A DNA stretch of 11,977 nt, from assembly GCA_045538295.1 (NCBI GenBank), contig JAZSRD010000012.1, positions 1 through 11,977 on the forward strand, read 5' to 3'. The position numbers and the translations under genes are program-made. Of the stretch, positions 8,501 through 11,977 are shown one piece after another; the first letter of the stretch is position 1; the number at the start of each line of letters is the position of its first letter. The notes beneath the pieces are model-generated. The model was given only the letters and a program-made list of their open reading frames with translations, did no database searches and was not told the DNA's origin. This stretch comes from QAKW01 sp045538295. Its GTDB lineage: Bacteria; Bacillota; Clostridia; Oscillospirales; QAKW01.

Positions 8501-8602
8501 AGCGGGCTTGGCAGTGAATCCTGCGGTGTGCGGATGAATGAAAAGTATCAGGTGAATGATCTTCATTTTACTGTGGACTTCGTAATTGAATTTTTGAAAT
8601 AA
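5573..8602 (+). CDS. lacZ: beta-galactosidase, glycoside hydrolase family 2 (LacZ type)
   Basis: The 1009-residue enzyme has no signal peptide and is predicted to hydrolyse terminal beta-galactosides such as lactose in the cytoplasm. Domain order matches long LacZ proteins: jelly-roll sugar-binding domain (about 40-210), Ig-like domain, TIM barrel (about 312-600), second Ig-like domain, and a C-terminal beta-sandwich (about 735-1008) containing WRAPTDNDR at 777. The acid/base is Glu438 in GNESGYGN and the nucleophile is Glu529 in CEYSHAMGN. GVNRHD (319-324) and DEADVETHG (377-385) also match the family. Length is close to the E. coli enzyme (1024). AGGAGG sits 6 nt before the ATG. It is divergent from pflB and ends in a terminator shared with the downstream convergent gene. 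No sugar transporter or regulator lies next to it, and other beta-galactosides could be the natural substrate. Confidence 0.94.
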   Translation: MILKNYFEDPTILHLGTCPNRSYYIPCANEAEAQDQCLRRASSRFQLLNGEWNFKYYPSVRDLKDAPWEENDPADYDRLEVPSCWQMKGYDQIHYTNVNYPFPYDPPYVPIDNPCGVYKTEFEVKAGGMRTYINFEGVDSCMYLYVNGKFVGYSQVSHCTQEFDLTDLVQDGKNTMTVIVLKWCDGSYLEDQDKFRFSGIFRDVYLLYRPQNHVRDVFVKTACDFNAETAQIKAELDLIGNTAVSYLLTDVNGVKLAEGEGAPEISLEKAHFWNAEDPYLYHLYIRTAEEVLRIRVGLREIKRDKGVLYLNDVAIKFKGVNRHDSSPTRGAAVTVEEMMQDLVLMKQHNFNAIRTSHYPNAPVFYDLCDEMGFYVIDEADVETHGCISLIYDREKEERPFGLMACDPRFTESFRDRAEMMVERDKNHPCVVIWSAGNESGYGNGPEAELAYFVERDHSRLTHYESFYATMPDHVSDYSNLDLFSKMYSNIEPIEEEYFANDLVKDFAKGYCYPVAENQEGEILPFIQCEYSHAMGNGPGDLEDYWQCVNRHPGYVGEFVWEWCDHAIQITTEDGKIGYLYGGDHGEYPHDGNFCVDGLVYPDRRPSPGVLEHKNVMRPARFSRVSGNTFAVRSYLDFADVSALCDVEYTVHCEGNVVAKGSVDLPAVAPHETVEFTIPEFVLPAGHCVIHFTLRLAEDQPWAEKGYVMGIDEVELQEFVASAYQPVTGGVECTETDDEIIVSGNNFCYTYSKRRGIFDTLKRGEEQLLDRPMEYNIWRAPTDNDRKIRLKWEQAGYNRAVFRPYNTTVTPCAEGVVLTADMSVGSVMRQNILTFTAIYHIDAKGTVKVHMDVDKDPIMPDLPRFGVRMFLHKKDNETVRYLGYGPGGSYMDFRHAQRYDLFEQSVDTYEPFIMPQENMSHWGTERLETKTLRVTAQDQPFSFNASCYTQEQLTATKHDHELVPLNDVTVLCIDGKMSGLGSESCGVRMNEKYQVNDLHFTVDFVIEFLK

Positions 8603-8607
8603 TATAA

Positions 8608-8653
8608 TATAAAAATACTCGGCGTAGGATACCCTGCGCCGAGTATTTTTATA
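8608..8653. terminator. shared terminator between lacZ and the convergent aldolase gene
   Basis: Positions 8608-8628 pair with 8633-8653 around an ATAC loop, 21 bp with a single G-U wobble. The GC-rich core is flanked by A- and T-tracts on both sides, giving a bidirectional intrinsic terminator. The stop codon of the - strand gene (8651-8649) lies in the right arm. Confidence 0.9.
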
Positions 8654-9683
8654 GTTTCTTAATGTCATCGATCAAAGCATCCACTTCCTCATCGGTGGTG
8701 CTCCAACTGGTGCAAAACCGCACCGCACTGCGATTTTTGTCAATTTCTTCCTGGAATTCAAAGGTGTATTTAGGGGCAAGTTTTTCCATTTGGCTGTTTT
8801 CTAAAATCACAAACTGTTGGTTGGTGGGGCTATCGATGTAAAGTTCAATTCCTTTACATAAAAACGCCTCCCGGATCCGCATTGCTTGGGTTACTGCTTG
8901 CTTGGTGATCTCAAAATATAAGCCGTTTTCAAAGAGGGTACAGAATTGCAGTCCCAATAACCACCCCTTTGCCAGCATGCCGCCGTTTTGCTTGATGTAA
9001 CTACGGAAGTTTTCCTGCAAGGCAGGGTTGCAGAGCACCACTGCTTCGCCGAAAAGGGCGCCGCATTTGGTGCCTCCAAAGTAAAAAGCATCTGCCAGGC
9101 GTCCCAGATCCTTGAGGGTAATGTCGGCAGCGGGAGAACCTAAGCCGTAGCCCATCCGGGCGCCATCAATAAAGAGGTATAAGTTGTATTCGTTGCAAAC
9201 AGCACGAATTGCTTCCAACTCCTCCTTGGCGTATAAGGTTCCCAATTCGGTGGGGTAGGAAAGATATACCATTTTGGGTTGGGTAATGTGCTCCTGAATG
9301 CCGCTGGAGCGGAAAAGCTCTGCGTAATCGGCAATCTGTTTTGCGGTGATCTTGCCGTCTTCTGCCGGCAATGCCTCAATCTTGTGGCCGATGTGCTCCA
9401 CCGCACCGGTTTCATGCACGTGAATGTGCCCGGTGTCTGCCGCAATTACGCTTTGAAAGGGGCGTAGTGCCGCAGCAATCACCGTGTAGTTGGCTTGGGT
9501 TCCACCTACTAAAAAGTGTACCGCCGCTTGGGGATTATTGATCAGATCTTTGATCAGCCCGGCAGCCTTTTCGCAAAGAGGATCCAGCCCGTATCCGCCA
9601 AAACTTTCAGCGTTACTTGCGGCAAGGGCTTCTAAAATTTTAGGGTGTGCGCCCCGGTTGTAATCATTATTAAATCGAATCAT
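8649..9683 (-). CDS. ltaE: low-specificity threonine aldolase family PLP enzyme
   Basis: The 344-residue protein is a fold-type I PLP enzyme of the beta-eliminating lyase/threonine aldolase family, predicted to cleave L-threonine or allo-threonine to glycine and acetaldehyde. The PLP-binding lysine is Lys206 in FGGTKCGA. The cofactor-pairing aspartate is Asp173 in IDGARMGYG with Arg176. The N-terminal FNNDYNRG, the GGTQAN segment and the HIHVHETGA histidines (86, 88, 90) also fit. Length is normal. GGAG lies 8 nt before the ATG. It sits only 59 nt behind a tRNA gene with a terminator hairpin in between, and I see no good promoter of its own there. Another PLP lyase activity on a related beta-hydroxy amino acid cannot be excluded. 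Confidence 0.88.
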   Translation of the reverse strand: MIRFNNDYNRGAHPKILEALAASNAESFGGYGLDPLCEKAAGLIKDLINNPQAAVHFLVGGTQANYTVIAAALRPFQSVIAADTGHIHVHETGAVEHIGHKIEALPAEDGKITAKQIADYAELFRSSGIQEHITQPKMVYLSYPTELGTLYAKEELEAIRAVCNEYNLYLFIDGARMGYGLGSPAADITLKDLGRLADAFYFGGTKCGALFGEAVVLCNPALQENFRSYIKQNGGMLAKGWLLGLQFCTLFENGLYFEITKQAVTQAMRIREAFLCKGIELYIDSPTNQQFVILENSQMEKLAPKYTFEFQEEIDKNRSAVRFCTSWSTTDEEVDALIDDIKKL

Positions 9684-9709
9684 TGTGTAAACTCCATTTT
9701 TGTTCTATT

Positions 9710-9743
9710 AGAAAAAGCCGATGTGTTTACATCGGCTTTTTCT
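9710..9743 (-). terminator. terminator of the CAU tRNA, possible attenuator of ltaE
   Basis: On the - strand a perfect 15-bp stem (9743-9729 with 9724-9710) closes a 4-nt loop and contains a run of five T in its 3' arm. It begins at the last base of the encoded tRNA CCA and ends 26 nt before the ltaE start. Any ltaE transcript starting at the tRNA promoter must read through it. Confidence 0.75.
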
Positions 9744-9819
9744 GGTGGGCCATCAGGGACTCGAACCCCGGACCAACCGGTTATGAGCCGGTAGCTCTAA
9801 CCAACTGAGCTAATGGCCC
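9743..9819 (-). tRNA. tRNA with CAU anticodon, probably tRNA-Ile2
   Basis: The 77-nt gene on the - strand includes an encoded CCA (9745-9743). The acceptor stem pairs GGGCCAT with ATGGCCC, the anticodon loop is CTCATAA, and the T arm contains GGTTCGAGTCC. The anticodon CAU could mean elongator Met, initiator or Ile2. It lacks initiator features, since position 1 pairs with 72. The C4-G69 and C5-G68 acceptor pairs, which TilS recognises, and the CTCATAA loop favour Ile2, whose wobble C is changed to lysidine to read AUA. A near-perfect promoter precedes it and a terminator follows. Confidence 0.92.
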
Positions 9820-9837
9820 GCTTTTCAGCGTTCCTAA

Positions 9838-9866
9838 ATTTTATCATAACTCTTATTTCTTGTCAA
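9838..9866 (-). promoter_or_regulatory. promoter of the CAU tRNA
   Basis: On the - strand there is a -35 TTGACA (9866-9861), a 17-bp spacer and a -10 TAAAAT (9843-9838). This near-consensus sigma-A promoter lies about 18 bp ahead of the mature tRNA 5' end. It diverges from the DUF1294 gene promoter. Confidence 0.85.
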
Positions 9867-9894
9867 GATATGAAAAGGTTTCCTTGAAACTTTA

Positions 9895-9923
9895 TTGACT
9901 CTATGGTTCTGAAGTGTTATGAT
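9895..9923 (+). promoter_or_regulatory. promoter of the DUF1294 membrane-protein gene
   Basis: A -35 TTGACT (9895-9900), a 17-bp spacer and a -10 TATGAT (9918-9923) match the consensus at 5 of 6 positions each. Transcription would start near 9930 and leave a leader of about 33 nt. Confidence 0.75.
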
Positions 9924-9962
9924 TGGTTAAAAAACAGTAGAGTAAATGGGTAGTTGAATGGT

Positions 9963-10247
9963 ATGAAATTAATTATTTTGGTTTTATATGCATTAATCGT
10001 TTGGAATATTATTGTCTTTTTAATGATGGGAGTAGATAAATGGAAAGCTAAAAGAGCAAAACGCCGCATATCAGAAAAGACGTTATTGTTGTCGAGCCTG
10101 CTTTTTGGCGCTTTGGGCGGATGCTGCGGAATGTATTTGTTTCACCATAAAACATTGCATAACCGCTTTCGTTACGGCTTGCCGGCAATGTTGGTGCTGC
10201 ACCTGATTTTTCTGGCATGTGTTGCCCGCTGCTTTTCTGTGATTTAA
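9963..10247 (+). CDS. small DUF1294-type integral membrane protein
   Basis: This 94-residue membrane protein has three hydrophobic segments, about residues 2-22, 41-60 and 73-91. Between the first two lies MGVDKWKAKRAKRRISEKTL, the DK...RIxE signature I associate with DUF1294. GALGGCCGMYLFHHKTLHNRF and GLP match the rest of that family. The biochemical role of the family is not established. I choose the ATG at 9963, which gives an N-terminus of family-like length. An in-frame TTG at 9954 would add three residues, and neither has a strong Shine-Dalgarno. The gene has its own promoter, and no GC-rich terminator separates it from tRNA-Pro downstream. Confidence 0.82.
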   Translation: MKLIILVLYALIVWNIIVFLMMGVDKWKAKRAKRRISEKTLLLSSLLFGALGGCCGMYLFHHKTLHNRFRYGLPAMLVLHLIFLACVARCFSVI

Positions 10248-10317
10248 CCATTCTTACAAACCTTGACGAAATGAAAGAAAGATACGAAACAATTTTTATA
10301 ATTTTTAAAAAATAGTG

Positions 10318-10346
10318 TTGACAAAATTCTTTGGGTGTGCTAAACT
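10318..10346 (+). promoter_or_regulatory. promoter of tRNA-Pro
   Basis: A -35 TTGACA (10318-10323), a 17-bp spacer and a -10 TAAACT (10341-10346) lie 13 bp before the tRNA 5' end. The stretch from 10248 to here is AT-rich and otherwise empty. Confidence 0.8.
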
Positions 10347-10359
10347 ATTCAAGCGTTAT

Positions 10360-10435
10360 CCGGGTGTGGCGCAGGTGGTAGCGCGCTTGACTGGGGGTCA
10401 AGAGGCCGCAGGTTCAAGTCCTGTCACTCGGACCA
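10360..10435 (+). tRNA. tRNA-Pro(GGG)
   Basis: The 76-nt gene includes an encoded CCA (10433-10435). The acceptor CCGGGTG pairs with CACTCGG (one G-T wobble). The D stem is GCGC/GCGC, the anticodon arm is CTTGA-CTGGGGG-TCAAG with anticodon GGG, and the T arm contains GGTTCAAGTCC. It decodes CCC and CCU codons. The 3' end is followed abruptly by AT-rich accessory DNA and is nearly repeated at 11899-11915, which marks it as the likely integration target of a mobile element. Confidence 0.95.
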
Positions 10436-10442
10436 AAACAGC
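10426..10442 (+). repeat. att-like direct repeat, copy in the tRNA-Pro 3' end
   Basis: ACTCGGACCAAAACAGC spans the tRNA acceptor 3' strand, the CCA and seven following bases. It matches 11899-11915 at 15 of 17 positions in the same orientation. It would be one end of an element integrated at the tRNA-Pro 3' end. Confidence 0.45.
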
Positions 10443-10473
10443 CTTAGTAATGAATTCATTACTAAGGCTGTTT
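10436..10473. terminator. bidirectional terminator between tRNA-Pro and the RelA/SpoT gene
   Basis: A perfect 38-nt palindrome centred on GAATTC folds into a long hairpin, with A residues on its left and T residues on its right. It starts directly after the tRNA CCA. The stop codon of the - strand RelA/SpoT-domain gene (10477-10475) lies just outside it. It would terminate both transcripts, though its T-tracts are short. Confidence 0.75.
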
Positions 10474-10474
10474 G

Positions 10475-11590
10475 TTATATATTAATTTCTAATCCCCAAT
10501 TATATAATTTATCAATTATTTCGTTCAACTTTTTTTTGTTTCCAATGTTTGTATCACACAAATACTTGGATATAGATTCTTTATCACAATGTTCTTTCAA
10601 TAGTATTGAATAGCACAAATAAAATATTCCTATATCAGTGCAGAAAGATCCCTCTGATTCATTGTTATTATTATCTTTATAGTTTGCTAAATATTTGTTA
10701 GCTATTGTCTTTGCTGTATCATAATATTTAGAAGCAAAATTCATCACTTCTGAAACAGTTTTAATACCGAACCATTCCAATCGTTTTATTGTCAGTTGTG
10801 CACAATCATCATTAATTTGTTCCAATCTTTCACCTATTAAATTTTCTATATAACTGTTCAACTTTACAATATCAGGGTTTTGTGTTATTAATACTTCTAA
10901 AACTACTGCATCTAATTCCTTATCAGGAATAGTTTTATTTTCAATTTCCATTTGCATAGTATTTCTATATTCAAACAAATTTTTCCGTATGTCATTGAAT
11001 TCTTTGTCTGCAATTTCCAATATACCTGCAATCCTAGAAAAATTACGTCTCATTTCTTTTGGAATTGTACTCTCACTTTTATAACCAATGTCATGTTCAA
11101 TTTCTGCCCAAGCATGCTGCAACACAGAACGAATTTGAATTTCACATTTCAAATTCTTATATCTAGCACATTCCCTAAGAGCAAGTCGTTGTTTACTCAT
11201 TTCAACAACATAATGAACACTACAATAACCAAACCTATCTGGTTCCATAGACTCTCTTTTATCGATAGAATTAACTCTATCTATTTCAAATTCGTTTTCT
11301 ACGATATCTGATATCTTATCTACATCCTCAGAAAAATATGTTATAATACGTATTCCTACAATATCTGTTATATCAGATAAATTAGAATATTTATTAGGTT
11401 TTCTTTTTAATTTTCCCAAAAGGCTCTCTCTACTTTTCAATCTCGATGTGATTGCATTAACAGTAAAATCGCCGGTTTGTAATATACTTTTTATCTGATG
11501 TTCGATTTCATCGAGGAAACATTGATACAGTCGAATATTATCGTCATATTCTTCTAATATGGTATGTTTTTTAGATGTTTTTTCCTCCAT
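10475..11590 (-). CDS. RelA/SpoT-domain alarmone synthetase with C-terminal extension
   Basis: The 371-residue protein has a RelA/SpoT nucleotidyltransferase domain (about 18-175) and no HD hydrolase or TGS/ACT domains. Synthetase residues appear intact: R50-x-K52...S56, D76 and R81 in DITDIVGIR, GYCSVH (121-126), and E150-Q152-R154 in EIQIR followed by H159 and WAEIEH (161-166). It should move pyrophosphate from ATP to GTP/GDP or another acceptor. Residues about 200-371 are a mostly helical extension that I do not recognise and that ordinary small alarmone synthetases lack. AAGGAG lies 9 nt before the ATG and a strong promoter sits at 11623-11651. The gene is AT-rich, stands alone beside an integrase remnant, and has no visible antitoxin. 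It may be a toxic or phage-responsive synthetase, or a housekeeping-like stress enzyme acquired horizontally. Confidence 0.85.
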   Translation of the reverse strand: MEEKTSKKHTILEEYDDNIRLYQCFLDEIEHQIKSILQTGDFTVNAITSRLKSRESLLGKLKRKPNKYSNLSDITDIVGIRIITYFSEDVDKISDIVENEFEIDRVNSIDKRESMEPDRFGYCSVHYVVEMSKQRLALRECARYKNLKCEIQIRSVLQHAWAEIEHDIGYKSESTIPKEMRRNFSRIAGILEIADKEFNDIRKNLFEYRNTMQMEIENKTIPDKELDAVVLEVLITQNPDIVKLNSYIENLIGERLEQINDDCAQLTIKRLEWFGIKTVSEVMNFASKYYDTAKTIANKYLANYKDNNNNESEGSFCTDIGIFYLCYSILLKEHCDKESISKYLCDTNIGNKKKLNEIIDKLYNWGLEINI

Positions 11591-11622
11591 TATATGAAAC
11601 TCCTTTTGAATATTTCGACATA

Positions 11623-11651
11623 ATTATACCATATTTTTACAGATATTACAA
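11623..11651 (-). promoter_or_regulatory. promoter of the RelA/SpoT-domain gene
   Basis: On the - strand there is a -35 TTGTAA (11651-11646), a 17-bp spacer and a perfect -10 TATAAT (11628-11623). Transcription would start near 11616, about 26 nt before the ATG. The -35 abuts the end of the integrase-remnant frame. Confidence 0.8.
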
Positions 11652-11864
11652 CTATAATTCAAAACAATGAATAGAAACATTATATGAATATATTTTATTT
11701 ATTGAATTTTTCCTCTCCTCTATTATCACTGCTAGCAACTTTTCGCACTCTTCTCTAGTCTTTGCATAGACATTAAATTTCTTACGCTTGCCGTTGGGGA
11801 GTCTTGGATAGTAACTGCCCTCCCGAAGGGATATGTACTGCTTATGGCTGCGAAAAGCCCAGTA
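11652..11864 (-). pseudogene. tyrosine integrase N-terminal remnant
   Basis: A 70-codon open frame on the - strand, between a TGA at 11867-11865 and a TAG at 11654-11652, reads YPRLPNGKRKKFNVYAKT and then REECEKLLAVIIEERK. This is the pattern of the N-terminal arm-type DNA-binding domain of phage and ICE tyrosine recombinases (strand, -NGKRK-, strand, then a xKTxxEAxxxL helix). There is no ATG, GTG or TTG in frame after the upstream stop. From about 11700 the frame dissolves into AT-rich sequence with no core-binding or catalytic domain. It is therefore a decayed, non-functional fragment, and it lies about 35 bp from the att-like repeat at 11899. Confidence 0.6.
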
Positions 11865-11898
11865 TCAATGCGGGTTTTCACTTGATTACTATAACGCT

Positions 11899-11915
11899 AC
11901 TCCGACCAAAAAAGC
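11899..11915 (+). repeat. att-like direct repeat, distal copy
   Basis: ACTCCGACCAAAAAAGC repeats the tRNA-Pro 3' end at 10426-10442 with 2 mismatches in 17. ACTCCGACCA is also what I would expect at the 3' end of a clostridial tRNA-Pro of another anticodon. No further tRNA structure is present here, so it looks like a leftover att half-site. Confidence 0.45.
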
Positions 11916-11944
11916 AAGGATTCCATTGGAATCCTTTCTTTTTT
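11916..11944 (+). terminator. intrinsic terminator beyond the distal att-like repeat
   Basis: AAGGATTCC (11916-11924) pairs with GGAATCCTT (11928-11936) around a 3-nt loop and is followed by a T-rich tract. No + strand gene precedes it within the island. It could be the original tRNA-Pro terminator displaced by the insertion. The remaining bases to 11977 show no recognisable feature. Confidence 0.7.
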
Positions 11945-11977
11945 ATTGGTGCCTTTAGGCGTGGAAATAAACCCCCA

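Larger units (their letters stand above)
10436..11915. mobile_element. candidate relic integrative island at tRNA-Pro, cargo RelA/SpoT-domain gene
   Basis: The segment is bounded on the left by a tRNA-Pro 3' end and on the right by a 15/17 near-repeat of that end. It contains a degraded tyrosine-integrase N-terminus next to the right boundary and a single intact AT-rich gene. Base composition is much lower in GC than the pfl, lacZ and ltaE genes. This is the usual layout of tRNA-targeted integrative elements, here reduced to about 1.5 kb and presumably immobile. The imperfect repeat and the lost integrase domain make this an inference. Confidence 0.5.

Noticed and set aside
7937..8668. A 243-codon - strand frame overlapping the 3' end of lacZ and the terminator
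   Set aside because: It crosses the strong shared terminator and is antisense to the conserved C-terminal domain of LacZ. No family resemblance was seen.
10952..11311. A 119-codon + strand frame antisense to the RelA/SpoT gene, considered as a possible antitoxin
   Set aside because: It lies antisense to the conserved synthetase motifs and shows no ribosome binding site or recognisable fold. Openness is expected in AT-rich antisense sequence of this kind.
11871..11909. A second tRNA gene ending in CCA near 11909
   Set aside because: Only the last bases look tRNA-like. There is no T-loop TTCRA motif, no anticodon arm and no matching 5' acceptor strand, so an att remnant is a better reading.
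1..11977. CRISPR arrays, transposase genes or insertion-sequence ends
   Set aside because: No regularly spaced repeats, no transposase motifs and no terminal inverted repeats around a gene were found. The inverted repeats seen are all explained as terminators.

Overview
The window reads as chromosomal DNA from an anaerobic, fermentative Clostridia-type member of the Bacillota. Supporting signs are AGGAGG ribosome binding sites, consensus sigma-A promoters, an S-layer-homology (SLH) surface protein, a glycyl-radical pyruvate formate-lyase with its activase, and a ZTP (pfl) riboswitch. Nothing in the window allows a genus to be named.

Layout. Positions 1-189 hold a candidate structured RNA on the + strand, cut by the window edge, ending at a strong bidirectional terminator shared with trxA (-, 279-590). 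A divergent promoter region then leads to a secreted Ig/Cys-rich/SLH surface protein (+, 753-2321). That gene converges on the pflB-pflA operon (-, 5292-2366). The pflB leader is a ZTP riboswitch fused to an intrinsic terminator, directly downstream of a consensus promoter. A GH2 beta-galactosidase (+, 5573-8602) is divergent from pflB and converges on a threonine-aldolase-family PLP gene (-, 9683-8649). Behind that gene lies a CAU tRNA, probably tRNA-Ile2 (-). A small DUF1294-type membrane protein (+, 9963-10247) diverges from the tRNA, and tRNA-Pro(GGG) (+, 10360-10435) follows.

The last 1.5 kb has a different character. Immediately after tRNA-Pro the DNA becomes very AT-rich. It encodes a stand-alone RelA/SpoT-type (p)ppGpp synthetase with a long C-terminal extension (-, 11590-10475), then a decayed N-terminal fragment of a tyrosine integrase (-, about 11864-11652), then a 17-bp near-repeat of the tRNA-Pro 3' end (15/17 identical) and another terminator. 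I read this as a small relic island integrated at a tRNA-Pro 3' end whose cargo is the alarmone-synthetase gene. It is the part of the window most likely to hold an under-described system.

How the core genes fit together. The beta-galactosidase is a cytoplasmic enzyme predicted to release hexoses. PflB splits pyruvate into acetyl-CoA and formate, and PflA installs its glycyl radical. ZTP accumulates when 10-formyl-tetrahydrofolate is short, so the riboswitch should raise formate supply to the one-carbon pool. The threonine-aldolase-family enzyme would release glycine, also linked to one-carbon metabolism, but that connection is only inferred.
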